From assembly GCA_036634775.1 (NCBI GenBank), contig JAVWRQ010000007.1:1-64000 (forward strand): DNA of 64,000 bases, written 5' to 3'. The DNA is from Otoolea sp036634775 (GTDB lineage Bacteria > Bacillota > Clostridia > Lachnospirales > Lachnospiraceae). A program made the position numbers and the translations under genes. This document shows, piece by piece, positions 19,371 through 28,060 of the stretch. Position 1 is the stretch's first letter. Each line of letters begins with the position of its first letter. The notes under the pieces are model-generated. The model had not been told where the DNA came from. It worked only from the letters and a program-made list of their open reading frames with translations, and made no database searches.

Positions 19371-21030
19371 AACAAATTCGAGCCTTAAATAAATCCGCCT
19401 CTGTTTCCACTTCAAATGTTCCTTTTTGAAGTTCCACAAAGCTCTTGGCGATGGCCAGTCCCAGACCGGAACCTTCCGTGTTGCGGGAAGAATCGCCTCT
19501 TACAAAGCGGTCGCTCAGTTCTGCACCATTTAGCGATATCTCTGTGGCGGAGATATTCTTCATGGAGATAATGGCTTCCCCATCCTCTTCTTCGATGTCC
19601 ACATAGGCTCTTGTGCCGGGCATGGAGTATTTGAGAATATTGACCAGCAGATTCTCAAATACACGATAGGTCTTATCACTGTCCAAACTGCGGATTATCT
19701 TGTATTCCGGCAGATTCCACTTGAATTCTACCTGTGATTCTCCCATCTTATCATCCAGTTCCAGACGCACCTGTTTCATCAGACTGACGATGTCTACTTC
19801 CACCGGATTCAGGGTCACATTATGACTGTTTGCTTTACTGATTTCAAACAAATCTTCGATGAGACTTTTCAGACGCATGGATTTCTGATCCAGTACCTGA
19901 ATATAGCTCGTCCTCTCCTCCTCTGTAATACCTTCTTTTTTTAATAGGTTTACATAAGTTATAATCGCAGTCAGAGGCGTCTTTAAATCATGGGACACAT
20001 TGGTAACCAGCTCTGTTTTCATGCTCTGGCTCTTCACTTCTTCATCCACGGCCTTTCGAAAACCGGATTGAATCTTCTCTATCTCTCCGCGAAATGGTTC
20101 GAATACGCCCAGATTCTCTTTGATCTCCACGTCCAGATTGCCATCTGCCAACTGATTTGTAGCTTTTAGAAGTACTTGGTATTTCTCCTGCATTTCGTCG
20201 TAAAGTTTCCGAAGCAGAAAGTATAGAATCACCGAATAAACAAATAGACCAAAGATACCAAAGAACCAAAAGCAGCTTAAAATAGTCAGAAGAACAAAAT
20301 TAAGAACTACCACTTTTAAAATGAGTTTCGTGGATTTTTCTCTGAAATCAATGCTGCTAATTCCCTCATAAGTCTTTTTAAACAATCTGCAAATTTGGCG
20401 AATCACACGCCCTGTAATGGTTCGCTCTTTTATATACCTTATGACACCCATGTTAAACACGGCAGTCAGGCAGGTGACTCCCCAGTAGATCAGGGTTGCC
20501 CCCATCAGATAGATCAGAAAGTTAATGATCCACACCGCCGCATCTGCCTGCGTCCGATGCAAATAAAGCTCCCGCATGAACAATTCCTGCGCTTCACCGA
20601 TGACAGAGCTCCATACCGGGGTAACAAAATTATAGCCTAGACCTCCCAATATGCCCATAGCAACTGCACCGATGATGGCAACGACTTCAAACGGAGTGCG
20701 AAACAGCCATTTTTCCGTCATGCCCAGTGGTCTGATCAGGGCAAGGATCAATGCTGCCAATGCCGTCATCATACCAATTCCTATCAGTGACCAAATCACC
20801 ATTCCACAGATTGTGTCCTGATTGGTAAAGGAGTACATCTGTCCGCCTATCTCTGCATAATATCCACTGTAGACATTCTTTTCCGTCATTCGTTCGGTCA
20901 TCCTTTGGGCACCTTCAAATGCCAGTGTCTTAAACCAGGGATATAGTGCCATCATTCCTGCAGCCGACCCGATGACGATCAGAAACGCCAGTAGCATTCC
21001 CCATTTATTGCTTTTCAATTTTGTATCCAA
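19345..21030 (-). CDS. Sensor histidine kinase
   Basis: A 561-residue membrane kinase with several membrane segments in the N-terminal half (near residues 12-32, 75-95, 110-135, 165-190 and 240-270). A HAMP-like linker follows (GNLDVEIKENL), then HisKA with NVSHDLKTPLTAI and an ATPase domain with the N box NLLVNILKYS and G box GSGLGLAIA. The usual Asn-Ala pair in the N box reads NILKY, and the G1 box (D-x-G-x-G) is degenerate (MKNISATEI), so ATP binding may be atypical. The gene overlaps its response regulator by 26 bases, making a clear pair. Confidence 0.9.
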   Translation of the reverse strand: MDTKLKSNKWGMLLAFLIVIGSAAGMMALYPWFKTLAFEGAQRMTERMTEKNVYSGYYAEIGGQMYSFTNQDTICGMVIWSLIGIGMMTALAALILALIRPLGMTEKWLFRTPFEVVAIIGAVAMGILGGLGYNFVTPVWSSVIGEAQELFMRELYLHRTQADAAVWIINFLIYLMGATLIYWGVTCLTAVFNMGVIRYIKERTITGRVIRQICRLFKKTYEGISSIDFREKSTKLILKVVVLNFVLLTILSCFWFFGIFGLFVYSVILYFLLRKLYDEMQEKYQVLLKATNQLADGNLDVEIKENLGVFEPFRGEIEKIQSGFRKAVDEEVKSQSMKTELVTNVSHDLKTPLTAIITYVNLLKKEGITEEERTSYIQVLDQKSMRLKSLIEDLFEISKANSHNVTLNPVEVDIVSLMKQVRLELDDKMGESQVEFKWNLPEYKIIRSLDSDKTYRVFENLLVNILKYSMPGTRAYVDIEEEDGEAIISMKNISATEISLNGAELSDRFVRGDSSRNTEGSGLGLAIAKSFVELQKGTFEVETEADLFKARICFNSSPLED

Positions 21031-21745
21031 CGCCCCACACCACCTTTAAATATTTTGGATTTTTAGGATTAATTTCTATCTTTTCCCTGATATTTCTCAC
21101 ATGTACCATAATCGTGTCGGTATTGACTGCCCGTTCATTCCAGACGCGTTCATAGATTTCTTCCGCGGAAAAAACACGGCCGGGATTCCGTATGAGCAGA
21201 TCCAGAATCTTGAATTCAATCGGTGTCACTTTCACGGGACTCCCATCCATCAATACTTCTACCGTATCTTCATTCAGCTCCAATCCACCCACTTGGTAAA
21301 TATTCTGCTTTGCCTCTTCCTCTCTTGCCTCGCTCCCGCGATTTAAGAGGCTCATGAAGCGCTTATACCTGCGCAGCTGTGAATTAACCCGCGCCAGAAG
21401 TTCCATGGGCGTAAACGGCTTGGTAATGTAATCATCCGCTCCCATGTTAAGACCCATGATTTTATCCACTTCTTCTGATTTTGCCGACAAAAAGATCACG
21501 GGAAAATCGTATTTCTCCCGTAGCTTTACCACCATGGTGATGCCATCCATCCGCGGCATCATAATATCCACCACAGCCAGATGAATCTCCTCGGTCTCTA
21601 AGATTCGCAATCCTTCAATTCCGTCCGCAGCCTGAAATACCTTATATCCCTGGCCTCTTAAGAATATCTCGATTCCTTCCCGTATTTCTTTATCATCCTC
21701 TACCAGCAGGATATGGCTCTCGCCCGATTCTGTAAGTATGTCCAT
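21005..21745 (-). CDS. OmpR-family response regulator
   Basis: A 246-residue regulator with receiver domain (LVEDD, Asp in AVVDIMMPR, YITKPFT) and winged-helix output (KVTPIEFKIL, VHVRNIREKIE, VVWGVGYKIEKQ). A basic, glutamate-rich linker lies between. Two ATGs are six bases apart (21751 and 21745). The GGGGGA ribosome site is properly spaced only for the second, so I used 21745. It is coupled to the kinase gene downstream. The receiver Asp, switch Thr/Ser and Lys are all present. The signal is unknown. Confidence 0.92.
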   Translation of the reverse strand: MDILTESGESHILLVEDDKEIREGIEIFLRGQGYKVFQAADGIEGLRILETEEIHLAVVDIMMPRMDGITMVVKLREKYDFPVIFLSAKSEEVDKIMGLNMGADDYITKPFTPMELLARVNSQLRRYKRFMSLLNRGSEAREEEAKQNIYQVGGLELNEDTVEVLMDGSPVKVTPIEFKILDLLIRNPGRVFSAEEIYERVWNERAVNTDTIMVHVRNIREKIEINPKNPKYLKVVWGVGYKIEKQ

Positions 21746-21908
21746 TGTCATTTCCCCCTGCCGTTCTTTCCGTTATATATTTCCTATCTATTATACTACT
21801 TTTTTTCAATTCTTCGATAGCCAAACGGATTAATTCAATTACAAGGTTCGTTAGTGTAACACTGACCAGAAAAACAGTGATACTTTGTATAAATGTCTGT
21901 ACGCTCAT
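21693..21908 (-). CDS. Possible small membrane protein upstream of the two-component pair
   Basis: A 71-codon frame begins at an ATG preceded by AGGGGAGAG with good spacing. Its first 33 residues form a hydrophobic helix (FLVSVTLTNLVIELI) followed by a charged stretch (EELKKSS). The rest overlaps the start of the response regulator in another frame. A TATACT -10-like box lies about 60 bases upstream (21975-21980), so this frame would be first in the operon. I recognise no family. It resembles small single-helix regulators or toxin-like peptides only in general form. It may be spurious. Confidence 0.4.
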   Translation of the reverse strand: MSVQTFIQSITVFLVSVTLTNLVIELIRLAIEELKKSSIIDRKYITERTAGGNDNGHTYRIGREPYPAGRG

Positions 21909-22032
21909 GATACTCTCCCCTCTCCACACCGACTGTCTTCCGGCGCAGACCATGCATTTATTTTTTATAGTTTTAGTATAATCGGAATTTCTAAATTGCT
22001 TCGAGGGGAAAAATGAAAGATTTTCTAAAGAA

Positions 22033-22056
22033 GTAATAGGTGCACTTTCCTATTAC
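22033..22056. repeat. Terminator-coupled palindrome, copy 2
   Basis: GTAATAGG-N8-CCTATTAC, directly after the terminator of the minus-strand helicase gene. It has the same internal ACTTT asymmetry and the same orientation as the other copies. Confidence 0.75.
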
Positions 22057-22112
22057 ATAAAAAACCAGTCTTATCATCCCACCTTTAATTGGTGAAACGG
22101 TAAAACCGGTTT
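22057..22112 (-). terminator. Terminator of the DEAD-box helicase gene
   Basis: On the minus strand AAACCGG (22106-22112) pairs with CTGGTTT (22062-22068) around a long loop that holds a smaller CACC/GGTG stem. A T-rich run follows and leads straight into the palindrome. Confidence 0.6.
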
Positions 22113-22146
22113 CATAATAATATGACTTGTATTGTTTTAAACTATA

Positions 22147-23925
22147 TTATCTGCCTCTTCGGCTATCATCTCTTTTTCGGCCTTCGCTTCTATCGCTGCG
22201 TCCTTCGCTTCTGCCTTCGCTCTTGCCTTCATTCCCGGTCGCTTTTTCGATATGAATGCTCTTACCTTTGATCTTTACATTCTTCATCGCTTCCAGAACG
22301 GCGTCTGCCTGCTCTCTCGGCACATCTACGAATGTGTATTTATCGTACATATCGATACTTCCTACCATGTTGCCGGGTATACCGGATTCTCCGGCAATTG
22401 CGCCTAAGATATCGCCCGGTCTGACTGCCTGATTCTTCCCGACATTGATAAACAGACGTGCCATGTTCTCATCTCCGCCACGGCTGCTGCGGCTGTTACC
22501 GCCACTGCGCGCGCCGAAGTTACGGCTGCCGCCATCTCTTCCGCCTCTGCCGCCACTGTTCCCACGACCGCCAAAGCTATCTAAGTCTTCCAGTGAACGA
22601 AGTGGTTTGCGCTCTTCCTGAATCTCTTCGCTGTCTTCGCCCATCATCATCTTAAGAAGAGCTGCTGCTAAATCCATGGAAGTATAATCTTCCTGCAATA
22701 CTCTCTTTTCGATAATATTGATGACTTCCGTCAAATCGCTGTCACGTATAATGTCTTCTACTGCGGACAATGTCTTCTCTGCCTTAATCGTCGTTACATC
22801 ATTCAGCGACGGAATCGGCTGAGGCAGGATCTTGGTCTTACAGTAGTTCTGGATGTCACGAAGTTTGTACACTTCTTTACCCACAACGAAACTGAATGCT
22901 TTACCTTCTCTGCCTGCACGACCGGTACGGCCGATACGATGAACATAATATTCATCATCCTGAGGCACGTCATAGTTAAACACTGCCTCAACATCATCGA
23001 CATCCAATCCTCTGGCTGCCACATCGGTAGCTACCAGAATATCGGTACGTCCCTTACGGAAGCTATTCATAACGCGGTCACGCTGAACCTGCTTTAAGTC
23101 TCCATGAAGACCTTCTGCAAAATATCCGCGGCCCTGAAGTGCCTGAACCAGCTCGTCTACCTGTCTCTTGGTATTACAGAATACAATCGACAGCTTCGGT
23201 GCATACATATCTAAAAGACGACACATCGTCTCTAATTTATTCTTTGGTTTTACTTCATAATAATACTGAGTTACTCTCGGTACGGTCAGTTCTTTTTTAA
23301 CCATCTTGATAATTTCCGGATCTTTTTGGAATCTCTTGGCAATCTGTGCAATAGCCTGAGGCATCGTAGCCGAGAACATAAGCGTCTGGCGTTCTTCCGG
23401 CAGTTCGCTTAAAATCAGTTCCATATCCTCTAAGAATCCCATGTTCAACATCTCATCCGCTTCATCTAAAATAACGGTATGAACATCATCAAACTTAATG
23501 GTCTTGCGGCGCATATGATCCATAACACGACCCGGTGTTCCGATGATAATCTGTGTTCCGTCTTTCAAAGAACGAATCTGTGTTCCTATATCCTGACCAC
23601 CGTAAATCGGCAGTACCTTAACACCATGCATGTATTTTGCCAGACGGCGAACTTCTTCTGCCACCTGAATCGCCAACTCTCTGGTTGGACAAAGAGCGAT
23701 CGCCTGAAGCTTTCTGCTCTTTGGATCTATCTTCTGTAAAAGAGGAATACCAAATGCTGCGGTCTTTCCTGTTCCGGTCTGTGCTTGGCCTACTATATCG
23801 CGGCCCGCCATCTGAAGTGGAATTGCCTGTGCCTGAATCGGTGAAGCTTCCTCGAATCCCATCTCGGTTATTGCTCGTATAATTCTACTATCTAACTCTA
23901 ATTCCTCAAATTTAACTGTATCCAT
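22147..23925 (-). CDS. DEAD-box RNA helicase with DbpA-type RNA-binding domain and RG/SEGR tail
   Basis: A 592-residue ATP-dependent RNA helicase of the DeaD/CshA group. RecA-like domain 1 has the Q motif, AQTGTGKT, PTRELA, DEAD (ILDEADEML) and SAT. Domain 2 has FCNTKRQVDEL, ATDVAARGLDV and HRIGRTGRAG. A DbpA-like RNA-binding domain (about residues 490-565, ARLFINVGKNQAVRPGDI) follows a GGRGG/RGG linker, and a basic SEGRSEGR tail ends the protein. Such enzymes unwind rRNA and mRNA, often at low temperature. The ATG at 23925 follows GGAAGGGA. An upstream in-frame start at 23961 adds 12 residues without family support. Confidence 0.94.
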   Translation of the reverse strand: MDTVKFEELELDSRIIRAITEMGFEEASPIQAQAIPLQMAGRDIVGQAQTGTGKTAAFGIPLLQKIDPKSRKLQAIALCPTRELAIQVAEEVRRLAKYMHGVKVLPIYGGQDIGTQIRSLKDGTQIIIGTPGRVMDHMRRKTIKFDDVHTVILDEADEMLNMGFLEDMELILSELPEERQTLMFSATMPQAIAQIAKRFQKDPEIIKMVKKELTVPRVTQYYYEVKPKNKLETMCRLLDMYAPKLSIVFCNTKRQVDELVQALQGRGYFAEGLHGDLKQVQRDRVMNSFRKGRTDILVATDVAARGLDVDDVEAVFNYDVPQDDEYYVHRIGRTGRAGREGKAFSFVVGKEVYKLRDIQNYCKTKILPQPIPSLNDVTTIKAEKTLSAVEDIIRDSDLTEVINIIEKRVLQEDYTSMDLAAALLKMMMGEDSEEIQEERKPLRSLEDLDSFGGRGNSGGRGGRDGGSRNFGARSGGNSRSSRGGDENMARLFINVGKNQAVRPGDILGAIAGESGIPGNMVGSIDMYDKYTFVDVPREQADAVLEAMKNVKIKGKSIHIEKATGNEGKSEGRSEGRSDRSEGRKRDDSRRGR

Positions 23926-24082
23926 TCTTTTCCCTTCCAAACTATATATCACATGTAGCACGATTTACGGCATTCAGACCCGGCGCACTTTTTCCACACA
24001 TTCCCGGTTCTTGCCGCAAAAGAAAAGAAGCCTCAAGATACGTTTCAGTTCTTGAACCTTCTCGCTTTTGAATATCTTATAG

Positions 24083-24111
24083 ACTATAACAGATTTTTTT
24101 TATCCTGTCAA
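24083..24111 (-). promoter_or_regulatory. Strong promoter and long leader of the DEAD-box helicase gene
   Basis: On the minus strand a perfect TTGACA (24106-24111), 17 bases and TATAGT (24083-24088) with an upstream TG. The start near 24076 gives a leader of about 150 bases before the gene, as is common for cold-induced helicase mRNAs. Confidence 0.8.
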
Positions 24112-24120
24112 TTTAAAGTT

Positions 24121-24810
24121 TTAAATCTTAAAACGGTAACCCACACCCCAGATTGTCTCGATATACTGCGGTTTTGCGGTATTATACTCTATCTTCTCTC
24201 GAATCTTCTTAATATGCACGGTTACAGTCGCAATATCTCCCAATGATTCCATATCCCATATCTTACTAAACAATTCTTCCTTCGTGAATACATGGTTTGG
24301 ATTTTGTGCAAGGAATGTCAAAAGGTCAAATTCCTTCGTCGTAAAGTTCTTCTCCTCACCGTTAATATACACACGTCTTGCGGTTTTATCGATCTTGATT
24401 CCTCGGATCTCCACGATCTCATTCTCCGGTGTTCCGCTGCCAATCAAGCGTTCATATCTGGCCATGTGAGCTTTCACCCGAGCCACCATCTCGCTGGGAC
24501 TGAATGGTTTGGTAATATAATCATCGGCACCTAATCCTAAACCGCGAATCTTATCAATATCGTCTTTCTTAGCTGAAACCATAATAATCGGAGTGTTTTT
24601 CACTTCCCGCACTTTCTTGCAAATCTCAAATCCATCCATGCCCGGAAGCATCAAATCCAGTATCAGAAGATCAAAATCCTCTTCCAGGGCGCGTTTCAGC
24701 CCCAATTCTCCGTTATGTTCCATCTCTACTTCAAAACCGGAAAGTTCTAAATAGTCTTTCTCAAGCTCTGCAATGCTTTCTTCATCCTCTACAATTAAAA
24801 TTTTGCTCAT
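24121..24810 (-). CDS. OmpR-family response regulator
   Basis: A 229-residue regulator with intact receiver (IVEDEES, Asp in LLILDLMLPG, YITKPFS) and winged helix (TTKEFDLLTFLA, VTVHIKKIREKIE, IWGVGYRFKI). It overlaps the upstream kinase stop by four bases (ATGA), a tight coupling that defines the pair. The promoter of the helicase gene begins just after its stop codon, and no terminator is visible between them, so read-through is likely. Confidence 0.94.
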   Translation of the reverse strand: MSKILIVEDEESIAELEKDYLELSGFEVEMEHNGELGLKRALEEDFDLLILDLMLPGMDGFEICKKVREVKNTPIIMVSAKKDDIDKIRGLGLGADDYITKPFSPSEMVARVKAHMARYERLIGSGTPENEIVEIRGIKIDKTARRVYINGEEKNFTTKEFDLLTFLAQNPNHVFTKEELFSKIWDMESLGDIATVTVHIKKIREKIEYNTAKPQYIETIWGVGYRFKI

Positions 24811-26294
24811 TCCTGAATAACCTCCTGATATTTTCTAAGCACGAAGTGAACCTCCGTCCCAATTGCCTCTTTACTGGTAATCCAGATACGTCCCCCATGA
24901 TCTTCTATAATCTTCTTTACGATAGATAGTCCGATTCCGCTGCCGCCCTGAGCTGAATTTCTGGAAGAATCCGTCCGATAAAATCGATCGAAAATATATG
25001 GAATATCTTCCGCAGCGATGCCTTTGCCATTATCCTCAATTACAATCTGGATAAAATCGCCATCATCTTTAATGCGAATATTTAAAATACCCTTTTTCTT
25101 ATCTAAATACTTAAGGGAATTACCTATAATGTTGTTAATAACGCGCTTCAACTGCTCTGCATCCGCAATGACCACGACATCTTCATCCACGTAATTAAAA
25201 TATCCCAGTTCCACGCCTCTGGTTTCCATATCCAATCCCACATCTTCAATACAATCGCCAAAATATTCAGAAACATTAATCTTGGAAAAGTTGTATGGGA
25301 TCTTATTTGTATCAATCTTGGAATAAAAAGTCAGTTCGTCAATTAATCGATCCATGTCATTGGCCTTATTATAGATGGTCTTAATATATTTGTTGACTTT
25401 CTCCGGAGAAGAAGCCACACCGTCCTGAATTCCTTCCACATACCCCTTAATCGCTGTAATCGGGGTCTTTAAATCATGGGAAATATTACTGATCAACTCC
25501 TTGCTTTCCTTATCATACTGAATCTTCTCATCAGCTGATTGCTTCAGTTGAAGCCGCATCTCCTCAAAATCCTGACACAATAGACCAATCTCGTCATCGT
25601 TATCTACATCCAGTGTAAAATCCAGATTTCCATCCCGAATTTGCTTTGTCGCCTCCTGCATCTTGTGGAGTGGCTGCAAAATCGCCCGATATACCCACAT
25701 GACCAGCATGCCTGCCGCAAAACAAATAATAACAACACCCACCAGAAGCATCTCTAAAACCATGGACTTGACTTCCGGAATATAAGAGCCCACATTCGTT
25801 ACGATAAAAATGCTGCCCGGTATATGATCACGATACTCAAAATCGATTTGTTTGATTAAATGCTGTTGTTCCCCATCTATATAAAAACCTCCGGAAATGC
25901 CGGTGTCATAGTCTCCATAAGGTGGAAGTTTATCGATCAGTGTCTTTCCATCGGGAGAGCCGGCGTATTCTACCTTATCGCCTTTTCTGGTGATAATATA
26001 AGAATACTTCTTCTCAAGTTCTGAGTTAATTGTCTCCAAATATTCCAAATCTTCAAACCGCCCCGGGTCTTCTTCCACTGCCTTCTCAATCGAACGCTGA
26101 ACATTCTGTGTCATGCGGTTAAATACCTGTGTAGAGTTTCCCGAAAGGAGATCGATCTGCTCACTGAGTCCATATGTTTTTTGAAATGTACGCCCCTGAT
26201 AATTGGTCAGTCCGACTACCGCAATATAAATGAGGGCAATCGGTACCACCGTTATGGTAACAAATGCAATTGCGAGACGAGTCTTTATCTTCAT
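24807..26294 (-). CDS. HAMP sensor histidine kinase
   Basis: A 495-residue membrane kinase: first membrane segment (about 8-30), an extracellular sensor of about 150 residues, a second segment (about 180-205), HAMP, HisKA with NISHDLKTPITAI, and HATPase with NIIGNSLKYL, EDNGKGI and GGSGIGLSIV. All catalytic boxes are intact. The ATG at 26294 follows GGAGGAGCAC; an in-frame start at 26318 adds eight residues with no ribosome site. The kinase gene precedes the response regulator, a less common order than regulator first. The architecture resembles cell-envelope stress kinases, but the signal is not known. Confidence 0.93.
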   Translation of the reverse strand: MKIKTRLAIAFVTITVVPIALIYIAVVGLTNYQGRTFQKTYGLSEQIDLLSGNSTQVFNRMTQNVQRSIEKAVEEDPGRFEDLEYLETINSELEKKYSYIITRKGDKVEYAGSPDGKTLIDKLPPYGDYDTGISGGFYIDGEQQHLIKQIDFEYRDHIPGSIFIVTNVGSYIPEVKSMVLEMLLVGVVIICFAAGMLVMWVYRAILQPLHKMQEATKQIRDGNLDFTLDVDNDDEIGLLCQDFEEMRLQLKQSADEKIQYDKESKELISNISHDLKTPITAIKGYVEGIQDGVASSPEKVNKYIKTIYNKANDMDRLIDELTFYSKIDTNKIPYNFSKINVSEYFGDCIEDVGLDMETRGVELGYFNYVDEDVVVIADAEQLKRVINNIIGNSLKYLDKKKGILNIRIKDDGDFIQIVIEDNGKGIAAEDIPYIFDRFYRTDSSRNSAQGGSGIGLSIVKKIIEDHGGRIWITSKEAIGTEVHFVLRKYQEVIQE

Positions 26295-26421
26295 GTGCTC
26301 CTCCGTTACATACAACACAAATTATTGCTCATTATTATTGTAAGTATACCATACTTTCATACGAACATTTCTAAAAGTATTCTAAATTTTTCACGATGCA
26401 CTGAATAACCATACAATAAAG

Positions 26422-26470
26422 AAAAAAACATGGCAGATTTCGCTATAATAAAAGGCGTCCTACCATGTTT
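26422..26470 (-). terminator. Terminator of metK
   Basis: On the minus strand AAACATGGTAG pairs with CTGCCATGTTT (one G-U pair), followed by a run of seven T. It lies about 60 bases after the metK stop. Confidence 0.8.
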
Positions 26471-26535
26471 CTTTCTATATATATATTTCTATATTTCTTT
26501 CTATATATTTCTTTCTATATATTTCTTTCTATAGA
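26468..26535. repeat. 14-base tandem repeat at the metK 3' end
   Basis: Units of TTTCTTTCTATATA occur at 26468, 26494, 26508 and (variant) 26522, with an AT-rich irregular stretch after the first. The last unit overlaps the metK stop codon. Slippage probably varies its length among strains. Confidence 0.75.
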
Positions 26536-27716
26536 TACTGTTTCAGCAGTTCTACTTTGTCCAGCTTCTCCCATGGAAGATCCAGATCATTACGTCCAAA
26601 ATGTCCGTAGGAAGCTGTCTGTTTGTATATCGGGCGACGTAGATCCAGCATCTTGATGATTCCGGCCGGACGCAGATCGAAGTGTTTGCGGACAATGTCC
26701 ACTAATTCCAGATTGCCTAATTTTCCGGTTCCGAAGGTATCTACCATAACGGAAGTTGGCTGTGCCACGCCGATCGCGTATGAAAGTTGAATCTCACACT
26801 TGTCGGCAAGTCCTGCTGCCACCAGATTCTTAGCTACATAGCGAGCTGCGTAAGCTGCGGAACGATCTACCTTTGTGCAGTCTTTACCGGAGAATGCACC
26901 GCCGCCATGACGGGCATATCCACCGTAGGTATCGACAATAATCTTACGGCCGGTCAATCCGCTGTCTCCGTGAGGTCCGCCGATAACGAAACGGCCGGTC
27001 GGATTGATGAAGAACTTTGTATTAGAGTCAATCATCTGAGCCGGAAGAATCGGGTCAAATATATAGCGTTTGATATCCTTGTGAATCTGTTCCTGCGTCA
27101 CATTCTCATCGTGCTGTGTGGAAAGTACGACTGCTTCCAGACGGAATGGTTTTCCACCTTCGTCATATTCTACACTGACCTGTGTTTTGCCATCCGGGCG
27201 AAGATAATCTAAAATGCCTTCTTTTCTGACCTGAGTCAGACGGCGTGCCAGTTTATGTGCCAATGCAATCGGATATGGCATATATTCTTCTGTTTCGTTG
27301 CTTGCATAGCCAAACATCATACCCTGATCTCCGGCTCCGATTTCGTCGATTTCCTCATCGGACATCTTGTTTTCCTTAGACTCGATTGCTTTATCTACGC
27401 CCAAAGCAATGTCGGTCGACTGTTCATCAATCGCAGTTAACACGGCACAGGTATCACAGTCAAATCCGTATTTTGCACGGTCATATCCGATCTCGCGCAC
27501 CGTCTCACGTACGATTTTCTGAATATCCACATAAGCATGGGTTGTAATCTCGCCCATGACCACCACCAGACCGGTCGTGGTTGCCGTCTCACAAGCCACG
27601 CGGCTCATAGGATCCTGCTCCAGAAGTGCATCCAGGATTGCGTCTGAAATCTGATCGCACATCTTATCCGGATGTCCTTCGGTAACTGATTCCGATGTAA
27701 AAAGTAATTTCTCCAT
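26529..27716 (-). CDS. metK: S-adenosylmethionine synthetase
   Basis: Makes SAM from methionine and ATP in the cytoplasm. The 395-residue protein starts MEKLLFTSESVTEGHPDK, with the methionine/ATP loop motif GAGDQGMMFGYA and the phosphate-binding motif GGGAFSGKDCTKVDRSAAY. Three MetK subdomains are complete, and the length is typical. The ATG at 27716 follows GAGGAGG; the upstream in-frame extension lies in the riboswitch expression platform. The gene has its own promoter, SAM riboswitch and terminator. Confidence 0.97.
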   Translation of the reverse strand: MEKLLFTSESVTEGHPDKMCDQISDAILDALLEQDPMSRVACETATTTGLVVVMGEITTHAYVDIQKIVRETVREIGYDRAKYGFDCDTCAVLTAIDEQSTDIALGVDKAIESKENKMSDEEIDEIGAGDQGMMFGYASNETEEYMPYPIALAHKLARRLTQVRKEGILDYLRPDGKTQVSVEYDEGGKPFRLEAVVLSTQHDENVTQEQIHKDIKRYIFDPILPAQMIDSNTKFFINPTGRFVIGGPHGDSGLTGRKIIVDTYGGYARHGGGAFSGKDCTKVDRSAAYAARYVAKNLVAAGLADKCEIQLSYAIGVAQPTSVMVDTFGTGKLGNLELVDIVRKHFDLRPAGIIKMLDLRRPIYKQTASYGHFGRNDLDLPWEKLDKVELLKQYL

Positions 27717-27753
27717 TTCGTCCTCCTCATAAGTTAAATAAATTAATTTTGGG

Positions 27754-27964
27754 CAAAAAGAAAAGTCCGCAGCAATACGGACTTGATTATTATCTATCAA
27801 ATCCTCTTATCGCTCGATTTAATCGGTTTATAAAACCGACCTCTCGCTCAGGTTGGCACCTTCCGTCCCTCATGACAAATGCTGCTTTCGCATTCATTTA
27901 TACACTTAAACGGGGTTGCCGTGACTTCACAGATCCTTTGTATCTCCATCACTCTGAATAAGGG
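27754..27964 (-). promoter_or_regulatory. SAM-I (S-box) riboswitch with terminator, upstream of metK
   Basis: Read on the minus strand, the leader has the S-box core in order: CCCTTATTCAGAGTGATGGAG (5' P1 and P2 region), GTGAAGTCACGGCAACC, then GGAAGGTGCCAACCTGAGCG, and a closing GATAAGAGG (27803-27811) that pairs with the 5' end. The aptamer spans about 27803-27964. Downstream a terminator hairpin (AAGTCCG/CGGACTT, 27763-27784) ends in a T-rich tract at 27754-27762. High SAM should stabilise the aptamer and stop metK transcription. Confidence 0.9.
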
Positions 27965-28025
27965 ATATTACGTACTTTTCAATTTTCAAGTTTCAGCAAT
28001 ACCGTGTTTCGATATTTGCACATTT

Positions 28026-28054
28026 ACGATAGCATACTCTGTTTTCTCTGTCAA
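28026..28054 (-). promoter_or_regulatory. Promoter of the metK leader
   Basis: Minus-strand TTGACA (28049-28054), 17 bases and TATCGT (28026-28031) with an extended TG. It starts the transcript about 55 bases before the riboswitch aptamer. Confidence 0.7.
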
Positions 28055-28060
28055 GTATTT

